64,000 bases of DNA. Origin: Notospermus geniculatus (taxonomy: Eukaryota; Nemertea; Pilidiophora; Heteronemertea; Lineidae). The stretch lies in the NCBI GenBank assembly GCA_002633025.1, contig NMRB01000854.1, positions 71,655-135,654 of the forward strand, written 5' to 3'. This document shows positions 1-12,206 of this stretch, one piece after another. How positions within the stretch are numbered: position 1 is the stretch's first letter; every line of letters starts with the position of its first letter. The notes under the pieces were generated by a model. The model had not been told where the DNA came from. It did not search any database and saw only the letters and a program-made list of their open reading frames with translations. A program made the position numbers and the translations under genes.

Positions 1-537
1 ATTCGCGTTCTTATGCCATGTTCAAACGACAAATCGCCTCTTTCTACGTTCACCTCTTCCGAGAACGCAATCAGGTGGCGAGAAGCAGTGACGCAATGCC
101 AGCCTTTATTGGGCACGGTTAGTAATTATGCAATGAGAACAGTGTTCCTGGCATAACTGAGTGTGACCGAACTCCCCCTCTGCAAACATTACATCATGCC
201 CATTGGATTGATTCCTTGAATATGGGGTTCACAGCCAAGACCTCCGTAAGAAGATATGTCCAGGCTATTCTTTCGGATTACCTAAGCCCAACACCTCCTT
301 CAGGATAATAGATTTAGGAAGAAGAATTCCTGTACAAGAAACGGCGTTCAAACGCGAGTTGGTTTGTCACGTGGCTGCCTACTGACGTCACTCGCGTTCA
401 TGTTTGCCGTTCGCGTTCAGGATCTTAACCTCACTAATATACAATATACGTAACTCTATCGGTCTTGCGTCATACGCTAAAAGACGCTCGTGCAGCAGGC
501 GGTATTTGTGGTAACAACCATTTCCTGAAATACATCA
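1..537. other. No gene recognised
   Basis: No coding signal, RNA gene or clear repeat was recognised here. The only notable word is a TGACGTCA octamer near 382. Confidence 0.5.
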
Positions 538-665
538 TGGGAATGAAGTAGAATTTCGTATTTCGTACTTCGTATTTCGTCAGGTTTCAGAAAACTCACT
601 AGGGAGGTTTCGCAAATCTGACGAAAAATGAAGTACGTAATACGAAATTCAACTTCATTTCCAGG
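538..665. repeat. Foldback (hairpin) element
   Basis: Two arms of about 60 bases are imperfect reverse complements: the left reads AATGAAGTAGAATTTCGTAT and the right ends in ATACGAAATTCAACTTCATT. The loop is almost nil. This is the form of a short non-autonomous DNA transposon; no target duplication was resolved. Confidence 0.7.
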
Positions 666-670
666 ACCTA

Positions 671-1045
671 ATTTATTTATTTCTGGATATATTATTTGAA
701 TATATCAAATTTGATATATCCATATCACCTCGGTCCCAGCATCCGATATCAAAATTGATGAGCAATTTTGATTGTCTATAAACATGTGTATAGACTTGAT
801 CGCACGTCTCTAACTCCATCACATAATGAAATTATTTGAATATACCGGTATCAAATTTTATATTTCGATATCACCATGATCCCTGCATCCGATATCAAAA
901 TGAATGAGCCCAATTTATTCCCAGGGTCTATAAACATGGGTGTAGGACTTGATCCCACATCTCTAACTCTATTACAGAATGAGATATTTCAAATTATCAA
1001 ATGCGAGATTTCAATATCACCATGATCCTAGCATCCGATATCAAA
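671..1045. repeat. Tandem array, period about 145-150 bp
   Basis: Diverged units share the words CATCCGATATCAAAA, GGGTCTATAAACATGGGTG and CTTGATCCCAC, which recur near 735, 885 and 1030. The same family reappears at 19420-19760, so it is a dispersed satellite-like repeat and not a local duplication. Confidence 0.7.
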
Positions 1046-1301
1046 ACTAACAAGAAAAGTACATCGGATCGATGTCAATGGTTTCCGACGTTGCACAGCA
1101 AATTAAACCGATTCGGTATGTTGATCATGAGATGAGCAGCTAGGTACATGTAGGCACCTTTGTGTATGTCCAAGACAAGGCACCTTTCCCCATACGCTTT
1201 GTCTGTCATGTCTTCACTTTGCACAGTTTATTGTATTTCGAACCTATGTAAATTTCTTTTATACGGAGCAATAAACTATTCGTAATTCATGTCGACCTGT
1301 A

Positions 1302-1543
1302 AGGGCCGATTTAATAGACGTTTGCTAAGCCTACCATTGGTTCCACCAAAAAATAGATAGGCATGCGAAAAGTGTACAACTAAATGTTCACCAAAAAGCC
1401 CTGTTTTGATGGATAGTAAGCGCTATTCAGAGCTTAGAAAACGGGGCTTTTTGGTGAAAAATTTAGTTGTGCATTTTTCGCACGCCTATCTACTTTTGGT
1501 GGAACGAATGGTTAGCTCAGCAAACGTCTATTAAATCGGCCCT
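1302..1543. mobile_element. Foldback MITE, 242 bp
   Basis: The ends are inverted repeats beginning AGGGCCGATTTAATAGACGT. The pairing continues inward through the AAAAAGCCC and CGGGGCTTTTT blocks, so nearly the whole element is a palindrome. No open frame inside is credible. The superfamily is not assigned. Confidence 0.8.
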
Positions 1544-2276
1544 AAGTGTGGCAAGAAATTTTGCCAGGATTGTGGGTCCGTGTTTCGTGGCTGAGATAAT
1601 ACATGGGGACTGTAGGCCTTTATGTAGTGTGGCGTTCTTATCGTTTGAGCCGTGATATGGACGTGTCGTTCGAGAAGGGGCACGTCCCAAGATGCGTCGA
1701 ACCAGAGAGTATGGAGCCTAACCCACTGTCTCAAGGCATCGGGGTTGAAAATGTAGAAATGATAGGGAGATTCAGGTTTTGATCAGTTTCCCTCATGAGA
1801 ACGATCATTGTAGGCCTAAGCACCAGGGCCGGTGTGGAAGGAATCTAGGTCCTCCTGGAATACGAAAGTCGGGTGTTATTGCTCCACGGGAATAGAATGG
1901 CTAGAGACCATGAACATTTCAATGTAACGTAGTGGGGTGTAGTTCGGAGGTTCTGTCTTCCTATGGCGTTGATTCCTGATTGACCAATTGTTAAGTTCAT
2001 ATCGTACGTCGTGAAAGTTGGTTGACTGTAAAATACCGTGGTCGTTCTCTTCGGCCAACTTTAAAATTAATGCACTGTAGCAAAATGCCTTTCCGAACAC
2101 CATATTATGCCGTCTGATCGTTAGCTGCAAACATCAGCAAATTTACATGTAGTAGTTCATCAACTAGGCCAATCGTATGCCATTGCCGTTTTCGCCATAG
2201 GTTCGGCAGAATTCCCCACCCTGAGAATATCAGGGGTTCTTAGTGGTCGGTCCCCTGCACAGAAAAAAAATCGATC
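1544..2276. other. No gene recognised
   Basis: Short open frames on both strands lack recognisable protein features, and no repeat structure was found. Confidence 0.4.
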
Positions 2277-2816
2277 TCAGCTCGAGTTAAAATGAGTCTC
2301 TAGCCTGCTATTTTGTCCCTAAAATGAGTTTCTTTGCTACTCGAACACAGAATGAGTACCAGTTTTCTAAGGCTTTACCAGTTTTCTTGCATCGAATGGA
2401 GATAACTGCAACTGGAGTCCCATTCTGAAGTGGAGACAACGTTTACTCATTTTGAGTTTTCTCAGTTCTCCAGTCCATGGGACAGGGCATCAGCTGGAGA
2501 AAATTGGAAAGAAAACGAGGGGAACCCAAATCTGTTCATGCGGAGCTCAGTGGTGTGGTGGTTCTGGTGTCCGACTTGCGATCAGAGGGTCCTGGGTTCG
2601 AAACCCACTGGGTGTGAAACGTTTTTTTTTTTATATATGGCGACATCACTTGTTTATTTGATTCGAGACAACAGACAATCCGGTGGAGACAACTAAGAAT
2701 CATTTTAACCAGTTGGAGACAATGTCATCTCAAGTGGAGACCCAGTTATGTCTATTCGAGTTGCAAAAGAAACTCATTTTAGGGACAAGAGTTGGAGATT
2801 CATTTTATCTCGAGAT
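2277..2816. mobile_element. Inverted-repeat element carrying a tRNA-like segment
   Basis: The ends pair: TTTTGTCCCTAAAATGAGTT near 2311 matches the reverse complement of AACTCATTTTAGGGACAAGA near 2770, and the flanking CTCGAG blocks pair too. Inside, 2545-2615 resembles a tRNA, with an A-box-like AGCTCAGTGGTGTGGTGG and a B-box-like GGTTCGAAACCC followed by a T run. It may therefore be a tRNA-derived SINE inside a MITE. Confidence 0.6.
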
Positions 2817-3316
2817 GGGTTATTTTTCTTTCTGTCGCAGTGCATGCGAGGAAAGGGGCGCGATCGCGCCACGCCCGCCGCACGCCCCTGAACACACGCC
2901 CAGGGGAGTGATAGAAAACGCCCAAAGACCCCTTCAGAGGCGCGATCCAATCGCGCCCCCCAAACTCCTTTTCAGTAGCGCGATCAATAGCGCGATTCAC
3001 GCCTCTGCAAACATCGAGAAGCGCGTCTGGCTCACCATGGTCTCGGAAGTTCGGTCTGTCTTTCACAACAGCTGAACTGATTGGCTAGCTCAGTCATCGT
3101 AAGTATCCGTGAGCCAATCAATGAACGGCGCACATCTCACATTCGGCTAAGGTTTTGGTAGTCTCGCTCAAAAGGATCATCGTGACTCTCGATTTTTCAA
3201 TCTTTTTACTTACTGGCGGCTCTAACACCTTCGCGAGACTGACGGCAATGTGCTTGTCTGTCATTGTCAAGCCGTGCCGTGCAGTGCCGTGACTCGTATG
3301 CAAGATGAAGCTCTAA
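2817..3316. promoter_or_regulatory. CpG-rich stretch with CCAAT-type boxes
   Basis: 2850-3010 is rich in GCGCGATCGCGC-like palindromes and CpG. It is followed by an inverted pair of CCAAT-type boxes (GATTGGCT near 3079 and AGCCAATCA near 3112). It lies just upstream of the first recognised exon of the hAT-derived gene and may be its promoter. This is inference from position and composition. Confidence 0.35.
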
Positions 3317-6300
3317 ACCTTTCTTGCATGGCCAATAAATCACTCGCATTTTGGGTACAAGCTTGAATCCGACAATGTGACCTTGCGTCTCCTGCACTGC
3401 CGGATCTGTGCGCGGCACATGAACATTATATCGGGGTCGGGAATCGTCAGGGGGCAAGCTCTAAAGGAGTTACAGAAATACGTGGAAGGTAGACTCAGTC
3501 AATCTGTCAGCTCAGTGCACGCATCTGCATTGCAATGCATTGTGTACCGTACTGTGTGCGTGTAGCCATAGGCCTACTCTGATACTGTGCATGTGTGTAG
3601 GCCTATTTGTGCAGGGCCAGTGGTGGTAGGCCCAGTCTGTCAAAAGTCATGATGTCACAGAGTGCATTCATTTGCACTGTGCATTTGTTTGGTTTCGTGC
3701 ATACTAGGCCTAACTAACAGCTCAATGTAGGCCTAGGCCTAGGCCTGCTATAGGCCTATGGGAGGGACATGTAGGCCTATATGTAGGCCTTGATGTAGGC
3801 CTACCTATGAGTTGCATCCTCACTCTCAGACTGGAGCATTGGAGTCTGTCTCTGCCTGCCTGTCTCTCTGGCCATGTTGACAAAAGAGAGGCTGGCATTC
3901 CTACTGCTGTGGCTCTAGGCCTACTGTGTGTGACACTGACAGTATGGATTTTATTTTTCAGGAACAACCAACATCACCAAGGATGCTGTGGTGAAGCATA
4001 CAGAATCCAAGGCTCATGATGTGGCGGTAAAGCATGAGAGTGACTTAGGCCATCCATGTGATGTCTCTTCCGGTGCCAGTACCGCGCAATCAACNGGTCC
4101 CCCCCCCCCGGAAGCAACCCCGCATAGATGACACCATGAGAAACATTGCACGATCAGCGTACAGAAAATTGCTTGTTACTGCCTATATGGTGGCTGTAGA
4201 TGGAGCACCATTGAAGTGCTAGTAAAACAAAATCAATGTTGACTTCTCTTTCTTTGAGGATGGGACTTCAACTAGGCCCTTGGCCCTATCATCAATCATC
4301 ACATCTTCATAAGATTCGCTGGGCATAGTGCTCCACCTTTTTAACATTAAACAAGCAGTTAGTTCAGTTTACGTTTAGCATGTTAATGTACTAGTACTCC
4401 ATGCTGGTCAGTGGTAGCTTAAGGATGAAAACCCCTCCCAAAACTTAAGAAGACCAAGCAATAGCATTACCAATACCGGTACTAAATGTTTTGTTCTTAT
4501 TTTTTGTTATATTATTCCTTGAGCTTTCACAACAGCCGTGAAGATTCAGAAGTTGAATGGTGTCAGATTACTTCATGGCATCCAGGATTCCCATAAAGCA
4601 AGGGAATTCGTGCATTATCTGGCAACAGTCATCCGACAGAAACTGGCAAGAATCATCTCTGCTTCTGCCTTCTTCTCAACACTAGGGGATGGTAGTCAGC
4701 CAACGAAGACTGGACAGGAGAAGGAACTGGTCTTTGTTCGCTGCGTCCGAAATGGTGTTGCTGTCTACTACATGGTTTCTTTGGAGAATATTGCTGACTA
4801 TGGTGACGCCACTGCTGATAATGTCAAGAAGTCAATTGAAAATTCATTTCTCAAAAAGTTGAAGCTTTCTGAAGAAAGGTATCATCAAATCAGGTTGTTT
4901 ATGCAATTGGAGTGTAATCTGTGTGTATATAGTAACTTGATTCATGATAAGTGTACAATGTGAACAACAAATTGTCGCTCTTTTTGAAAATGGTGCAATA
5001 TGCTTGCAGGCTTGGCTATGCCACCAACCATTGCGTTGAAATTTTTTGACTTTGTTGTGATTTTTTTACACACTTCTTATCCATTGTGATGTCTTTCATC
5101 TTTTTCAGGTTCCACCTTCGCCTAGTCGGAGCAACAGCTGATGGTGCGAGTGTGAATTTCGGTTGTCACAGTGGTTCACTTACCCAGATGAAAGCAGAAC
5201 GACCATGGTTAGTGACCATTCACTGTGCATTGCACAGAACGGAACTGGCACTTGGTGAATCTCTAAAGCGACAGGCTTTGTTCAAAGCCATGTTTGACCT
5301 ATTAGTTACTCTGTATTATCTTTTTAAGCGATCTGGGAAAATAAAGAGGTGCTTTCACGAAACAGGCAAGGCCCTCGGAGTGCAGGTATTAGTGTCTCCA
5401 AAGGTGCATGGCACCCAATTTGTTGGTCATGTCAGACGTGGTTTGGACCACTTGCTAAAGAATTGGATCCCCCTAGCTATTACCAAGGCTGAAAGGGTAA
5501 ATGTCGTCCTGGGTATACACAAAGATTACCCAGGATCTCAATCTTCACTAAAACAATACCCTGGGTGTACTTTCGGTAGCCGAACATCACCCAGCATCGT
5601 AGTATGACACCTGGATTCGAAGTTGTCTCGCCCGTGGTCACGTGACAGCCTGAAGAATGTCATGAACAGCTACACTCAACAAGTACCGCGGTGCGAGACC
5701 GCGAGATTCCACGGGATGTCTAAATAGGACTCGTTCCTAGACACCGATTGCGGATGCTGGGTGATGTTCGGCTACCGAAACTACACCCAGGGTATTGTTT
5801 TAGTGAAGACTGAGATCCTGGGTAATCTTTGTATATACCCAGGACGACATTTACCCTTTTAGCATTACCAAGCAAATCGTGAACAGGGGAAGATGAAGCA
5901 ACTCAATGCAAAGGTTGGTGGCATAGCCAAGCGTCTGCAAGACCTGAGGTTCTTGGCATATTGCACCTTTTTCAAGAATGTCTTGGATGTCGTTGGGGAA
6001 CTCTCCTTGAAACTTGAAAAAGATGGCTTGCTTGCATTTGATGTGTGGCCATTGGTTGAAATTGCAATAGATAGGCTTGATGAAATCTTAGATGAGGAAA
6101 CAGATGATGTCCTCTCAGTTGGTGGTGGCAGTCACTTAAAATCCTCTAGTGTTGACTTCATTGTTAATCAGAGTGATACTGGCACAGCCTTAGAGTGTGA
6201 ACGTGTAAAGTTTGGGGATGCCAAGAAGGCGGCAGGTAACCAGGCTCACACCACAGTTACTTTAGAGCGTGTGACAAATGTTCAGGCTGGTAGTGACCCC

Positions 6301-7167
6301 AATGTGACTGCTGTGTGCAAGAGGCAGTTGAAAGATGTTAGTGAAACCTTGCAGACACGATTTGAATCCTTTCAGGGTGAGGTCTTCAAGAACATGGGTT
6401 GGGTTGATCCAGCCAATTGGGCTGAAAAAGCTGAAGGTGATGTACCAAAGATTCAGGCATTAGCTAACTTGTTTCAGGTGCCTCTTCAAGATCATGGGTT
6501 TGAATCTTCACGACTGAAGCGTGAATGGAAAGATTTGAGAATCGTGGCAAAATCTCACTATGGTTCAGTGACCTCTGCTAGGGAATTTTGGATGCGCATA
6601 TTGCAAAATAGGAGGGTCAATTTTCCCAACATCTGTACCCTTATGGAGCTGGTTTTAAGCATAGCAGCAACAACTGGGGTGGTAGAGAGCGGTTTCTCCC
6701 ACTTGACTGCCTTGTTGAGTGATCGTAGGCTAAGCACTGGTCATTCTACCATGGAGGACCTCCTCCTGATCAAGGTAAACGACAGGTGTTGGTCAAATGA
6801 GGACAGACAAGAAATTCTTGACCAGGCACTTGAACACTACATGGCAAAGAGGAGGGTCCTCAGGGTAGCCTCGTCAGAATCTGCTTGGCATGAACTGTTT
6901 CCCCCTGGACCAGAGTCATCAGGCCCCACTTCTGCAGACACCACCTGTGGTGATGATGCTGACAACTCTGATGATGATGACTCCGATTCAGACGCTGAGT
7001 CTGTCCTCAGTTTGACATTCAACGAATTGGAAGGAAATTTCGATGATGAAGAAATTGACCTGTCTGACCTGCCAGACATTGATGATTATGATGACGTCCT
7101 TGACCCAGACCACTCACATGTCGATGTGCTTCATGAAAATCCAGACAATGACATTGACTTGCTGTAA
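3317..7167 (+). pseudogene. hAT transposase-derived gene, KIAA1586/ZNF862-like, interrupted
   Basis: Exons I can join are about 3317-3488, 3962-4214, 4524-4878, 5109-5487 and 5873-7167. Exon 1 has a CRIC (C-x2-C) pair and exon 2 continues in frame to HTESKAH, giving a TTF-type zinc finger. The middle exons carry the RNase H-like transposase core, with DGASVN and IHCALHRTELAL. The C-terminus has the hAT dimerisation region (GVVESGFSHL, then LLSDRRL), followed by an acidic Asp-rich tail. Family proteins are either domesticated hAT transposases or the transposases themselves. The copy looks broken. A C-run with an N near 4095 shifts frame, a canonical donor is missing after 4210, a 376-bp element sits in the exon at 5488, and the frame changes across it even after removing the insert. 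An early stop at 3314 leaves the start unresolved. DNA binding in the nucleus is expected from the family. Confidence 0.75.
5488..5863. mobile_element. Long-TIR element with 9-bp target duplication (copy 1)
   Basis: The 376-bp element is flanked by a perfect 9-bp duplication ATTACCAAG (5479-5487 and 5864-5872). Its ends are inverted repeats beginning GCTGAAAGGGTAAATGTCGT, and pairing continues for about 110 bases through the CACCCAGCATC block. It interrupts the coding exon of the hAT-derived gene. Two larger relatives occur at 12207 and 14918. A 9-bp duplication and long inverted repeats suit Mutator-like (MULE) elements; that assignment is inference because no transposase is present. Confidence 0.85.
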
Positions 7168-7937
7168 ATTTTGCCTGTTGAAGTCGGGTATCACAGGCAA
7201 TCTTGACCGTATTTGTCATAAACTTACTAGCATTCCAGAGTTATTGGTCTCGCCCTTTCTTGTTATGCAAAGTTAGTAGAGTTGAGTTAGTTATGCAAAG
7301 TTAGCTGAGTCTTTGAAGATTCACAGAAGCAGTGGTGAGCCGTGATGGGGTTACATAAGAAGTAATCTGATTTGATGTATCACAGACATTCTATTTTGTA
7401 TAATTTTACTTTTTACTTTTTTCCAGATATGAGTTAGTTGGCTTATATTAGCAGGGCTTGACAATAAGGTTTTTGACCTTGAGCAGAACACTCAGCATTG
7501 CTCCTCCACGTCTCTTTGGGGGTCAGTCTAGTGTCATTGCTATGAATCGTGGTAAAACAAGGTAAGTGGGTCAGCTAGGGTTAGTTCCTGGCTCCAAGAA
7601 AGAGTTTTAGGAAATAAGAAGTTTGTGTACACTTAATAGGGGAGCAAAAGCTGAAAGAAATGGTTTTAAGCTCAAAGGCTCCAAGCTTTTTTCAAGCCCT
7701 GCTACAATGCCCTACTTAATCTGAAATAACCTAAGTCAGGGTCTTGCAATCTTTTGTTTTGTTTAGTCTTACTATAAGGTGTTTGGACTGGAGGTGAACT
7801 GCCAATTTTTGTTGATATCATTCATGTTTGTTCTTTAAAAAAGACATTATGTAAATCGTACATTATAATTTGCAAGTTTTTGAGACACCCTTGCAAACAA
7901 TCCTGTATTACCTTCTTCATCTAACTGCAATAATCTA
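7168..7937. other. 3' flank of the hAT-derived gene
   Basis: AT-rich sequence without a recognisable gene. It may include the 3' untranslated region of the preceding gene. Confidence 0.35.
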
Positions 7938-8037
7938 CAGGGTGCCCCAGTAAAAATATGTCCTGTTGAAAATAAATCATGTAGATTGTGGCTTTCTATT
8001 CAGTTGTAAATGGGACATTTTTTATTGGGCCGCCCTG
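7938..8037. mobile_element. 100-bp Tc1/mariner-type MITE
   Basis: Inverted ends CAGGGTGCCCCAGTAAAAA and, on the other strand, CAGGGCGGCCCAATAAAAAA are flanked by TA on both sides (7936-7937, 8038-8039). TA duplication and the CAGGG start fit the Tc1/mariner group. Confidence 0.8.
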
Positions 8038-8950
8038 TAATGCAGTAGGCGAGTTGTGTGCTTGTGTTGCAGCTGCTGCTAGCTCGTACTGGGCTTGCTG
8101 TCACCAGACCAGGTCTGGAATCTGACTCCTTGCTACCAAACCTCTGAGATTCCATCAAGTAGGCTATAGTTTAACCTCTGGTTTTCTGTCTGTTGGTAGT
8201 GTTCATATGTAAAATGTACTGTTGTATTTTAACCCTTTGAGTGTTGCAGTTCAACTAGTTCTTATTCTCTTTTTTGGAAACTTTTAGATATGAGACAGTT
8301 AAGTCAGGTTTTTAGACTAATCATTTTATTTTCCAGTGCTGTATGTGGATTTTGATCATGTTAATTGAATAAAGGTGAAACAAGTTAAGCTGGGTGTCTG
8401 TCTCTTCCCTTTCTAAAAGACCCCATCCCGTGACAACTGACAGTTGCAGTTGTGTGTTTCAGCCAGTGTCTGTCACAGGAGGAACAAAGAGTCAATGGAA
8501 CTCTGAGTGAGAATTAAAGAAACTTCTCCTATCCTCTTTGTCTTGCTTGGGGCAGCCATCACTTAGGGTTCTTCACCACACTCTGTCACTCTTCTTGCAG
8601 TGTTTTGCTCTCTTGACACTTGTACTAGCAAAATTTGCCAAGGATCTGAAGTCAGCTGGGCTTTCACAACCTGTTTTTCTGTACTCAGGTGATCTCTGGA
8701 GAGTATTCAACACGCTGTGAAGTGGTGAAGCTGATTTCAGGAAGGGGTCTCTGAGTCACTGACTCCTGACTGTGTCCTCTTGTATATCAGAACAATATGG
8801 CATGGATGCATTGCAATCTAATAGTCTTGTCATGTCACAACCCAGAGATCACACCCTAAGGTAACTTAGGCAGGATTAAAGCCCTCCACCAGAAATAAGT
8901 TACAATTGAACACAACAGAAGTGACAGTAATTAGAAAGAAAGCATTTTAG
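8038..8950. other. No gene recognised
   Basis: There is an AATAAA at about 8368 that could serve the upstream gene. No other feature was supported. Confidence 0.35.
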
Positions 8951-9044
8951 CAAGTGCATACCTTACAGACTTAAACTCACTCCACGAAATGCTTAGGGTT
9001 GGCAAATAGTGTTAGACATGGTACTCTACTGGCACCAAAAGACC

Positions 9045-9240
9045 TGGTACCCCTGTATTCCCCTCCCCTGACAACGCAAATAACTCCTGTGGAAATCCCC
9101 ACAGGAGTGATTTTTTCATTGCTTCCCTGGAACCTCCAGGGGAGTGATCTGCTTCTTGGGGACACTCCAGGGGAATGATTTTCAGTTCACTCCCCTGGAT
9201 TGTTCCAGGGGAGTGACCAATCACTCCCCTAAGTAAATCT
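9045..9240. repeat. Cluster of short hairpins built on CCAGGGGAGTGA
   Basis: The motif CCAGGGGAGTG and its complement CACTCCCCTGG occur at least six times within about 180 bases, in alternating orientations, making several possible stem-loops (for example 9085-9110 and 9192-9218). Confidence 0.7.
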
Positions 9241-9799
9241 CCTCACATGCACTTAGTTGTGCGGTGACGAAGGGAGTGAGCACTAACGGCCCGTGCTATT
9301 CTCAGGATGGAATTCCATGTCATGATGTGTGAGAACTCAACAGAACATGTGTTACACATGGCGTCCTCTGGTTGCCCAAGACGGAACGGCCATTGTGACG
9401 TCACTGAGTAGCCTACTTAAGCAGACCTTAAAAAACAGATTTTGCTGCATGCTGAACGGCATGAAAACGGCGCTGTAGCCAGCCCACTCGCTGTAATTAA
9501 CGGTAGACGATTCTAGAAACATAGGCCCATATTTTCAAAGCTGTTTCAACGTTAAAATGTATTTTAAAAAGATAAAACGATGTTTTAGGAAAAATAATAT
9601 TTTCCAAGTTCTTTTAGTTTTAGGACGCTCCGATGAAAACGCATTTTTACTTTTATATTTTCCAAAGGGTTTTAGCACTGAAACATATTTTAAATCTCTC
9701 TTAAGAAGTGTTTAGCTATAGCAAGATAGGGGCATGTCTAACTTCCTGTTGGCTTGTCTTGTCTCAGCTGCCAGTGTCTCTGTGGGTCAGTATGTCCCC
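9241..9799. other. No gene recognised
   Basis: A TGACGTCA octamer occurs near 9395. AT-rich repeated words (TTTTAGnnnTAAAACG) between 9540 and 9720 suggest a decayed foldback, but arms were not resolved. Confidence 0.35.
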
Positions 9800-9803
9800 T
9801 TAA

Positions 9804-10600
9804 GGCGGGGGGCTACCTATAGCTGAGCTCATTCCCTAGTGGCAATCCACGGAACTGGCCTTTGTGCGACCAGTCATTCACATTCAGATTAAATCCGCTC
9901 ACCCTGGTATACTGTTTTCGAAAACCAATCTTCAGTGTACGTGCCGACCCTAAATCTTTTGTGTCCACTGCGGGTATTGTTCAGCTCTGTCACTGGTGCT
10001 TTGGTCACAAGTGGCCGAACAGAGTTTACCCAAAGGGCGCCAATAGTGCAAATCTACATAACAAAGAAGTAACGTGCCAGCAGTATGGAAATTTTCAAAT
10101 TTCCCAAACAAGTTTTCTCTTTTTTGGACACATATATTTGAAAAATTTCGTTTGGATGCTATTGCCATATGTGCATTCTAGGGCAACACGATCGCCTTTT
10201 TTGGATAGTTGGTCGGGAATATGAAATATTTCAAAAACTGTAAATCGAGCCTTTTTTGGCATTAAATAGTTTATACCAATTAAATGGAAAGTACTTTCGT
10301 AAAAAACGGATCGTTAGGCCCTGCAGGCATCAGGCCTGTATGTTACAGACTATGTGGGAAACTGATGTGTCGCATCCCAAGTCTGCAAAATTGTTTGCGA
10401 ACTCAAATTTTGACAACTTGTTATAACTTAATTAACTCCATCGTAATTGGTCAAAATGAACAATTCTTTCACAGAACGGGAGCATAAAGGTTGTAGCTAA
10501 AACATTTTGTTGACATCAATTAGTTACTTTTTGTCATGAATATGTTAGGACGCTTGTTTTCAAAGAGCGTCAATAAAGTCGGCATAGGTAGCCCCCCGCC
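9804..10600. mobile_element. TTAA-duplication DNA element
   Basis: A perfect 17-bp inverted repeat GGCGGGGGGCTACCTAT lies at both ends, immediately flanked by TTAA at 9800-9803 and 10601-10604. TTAA targets are typical of piggyBac and Kolobok superfamilies. The 797-bp interior encodes no recognisable transposase, so it is non-autonomous. Confidence 0.85.
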
Positions 10601-10609
10601 TTAATAGAC

Positions 10610-10999
10610 AGGTTTAGCACATTTCCGACTCCGACTTCAACTACGAGAAGGAATTGCAGTCTGCTGTGGACATCCTTGATTAAAACGAGTTGGTAGACGT
10701 TTTCAATTCATCAAACACCATAAATTGAAGGCAGAAAAATTCGGCATTATAAATCGGAAATACGGATAAATTATGAATATTGAACTCGTAATCCTAGTCG
10801 TTAAGACTTGAAATACGACTATAACATTTGCGATTTAGGTGCACTTCCGATTACGAGTCATAATTATTCTGCCACAAAGTTATGGCATTTTACAATTTGC
10901 AAACGTCTATCAAATCGTTTTTATCAAGGATGTCCACAGCGGACTGCAATTCATTCTCTAAGTTGTGGTCGGAGTCGGAGTCTGAAAGGTGCTAAACCT
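10610..10999. mobile_element. Inverted-repeat element, 390 bp
   Basis: The ends AGGTTTAGCACATTTCCGAC and, reversed, AGGTTTAGCACCTTTCAGAC pair for about 95 bases, including GCTGTGGACATCCTTGAT. It abuts the TTAA of the preceding element. Target duplication was not resolved. Confidence 0.75.
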
Positions 11000-12206
11000 C
11001 GCTATTGTTTGGGAAACGCTGAATCCGTGACAAACCTTTACTCAGGCGCTTGACCATTGAGGTGAGTGAAATTTGCGAGTGGAAAAACTGGTAATCAAAG
11101 GACCTTTTTCTGTTGACAATGGTCGCACCCCTACTGCACTGACTACGGTAACTACAGTTACCGTACAAACAACATGGCGACCGCGGATTTTCGACCCGAC
11201 GGTGAGTGCAGTATTCAGCTCGATTTCTCACGAAAAACGCAAGCTCAAGGGCTGAAACGTACTCGGGGGATTCTTCACTATAGGAACTATCCACGATGTA
11301 AATTGTACCGTAGTCCCAAATATTTCCCAATAAATGTGTACGGACCGAGAGAAAAATCGAATGGAGGCAACGGTAACTCAATCAGAATGCTATCGGTTTG
11401 TCCGGTAACTCAGTCTTGTGAGTCTTCCTCCTCAATTTTCCGCTTTCCAAATTAATAGTAATTTTTATTTTTTCATTTAATTCGCTGATTTTAATTCCAA
11501 AATGTATTGATTTGTAAGTAAAGTGGCCAGAACGTTCATCCAAAACCAATGATCTGATACTGAATTTCTCTTTGGTATGGTATTTCATTGAAGGCTTAAT
11601 TATTTCTTGGTTGATTTATTACAGAGGTAGCATCTCAGTAGCCCTCCTCCAAAAAACGTTGGTCGGCATATATCAGTAGTCACGTCTGCCTGTGAGTGGC
11701 AGGCAGCTCAGTATGATCCCACAGAAAGCACGCTGAGAAAGCACGATACGTACAGGCCTGCCTGGGCCTAATGATCTTATCCATGGTCCTCATTCACAGA
11801 AAGTAAAGGCACAGGATGTAATATGTATAAGTAAACACTAAAAATGGCTTTATTATGTTCATAAATCAAAATACCATGCCTTTTTGGCTGCAAACCTCTT
11901 CTTTGTCCCAATATTACCGAATTTATTCAGAGTTACCTTACTCCCTAAGAAGTGCACCATCTGAGTTACCATATATGTCAAGATTGAGTTACCGTTGCCA
12001 CGATTCGATTTTTCTCTCGGTCCGTACACATTTAATGGTAGATATTTGGGGCTACAATTTACATCGTGGATAGTTCCTATAGTGAAGAATCCCCACGTAT
12101 GTTTTATCCCTTGAGCTTGCGTTTTTCGTGAGTAATCGAGCTGAATACTGCACTCACCGCCGGGTCGAAAATCCGCGGTCGCCATGTTGTTTGTACGGTA
12201 CCTGCA

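Noticed and set aside
2683-3075. 130-residue plus-strand frame over the CpG-rich region
   Set aside because: It starts inside an inverted-repeat element and its composition follows GC-rich palindromes; no domain is visible.
3206-3457. Minus-strand frame of 83 residues
   Set aside because: It is antisense to the first zinc-finger exon of the hAT-derived gene, whose splice joins and CRIC...SKAH pattern support the plus strand.
9862-10224. 120-residue frame in the TTAA element as a transposase
   Set aside because: It is too short and has no DDE-type or Cys-rich domain pattern.
10992-11381. 129-residue minus-strand frame
   Set aside because: It spans the edge of two repeat elements and mirrors the arm of a palindromic element; no protein similarity is recognisable.
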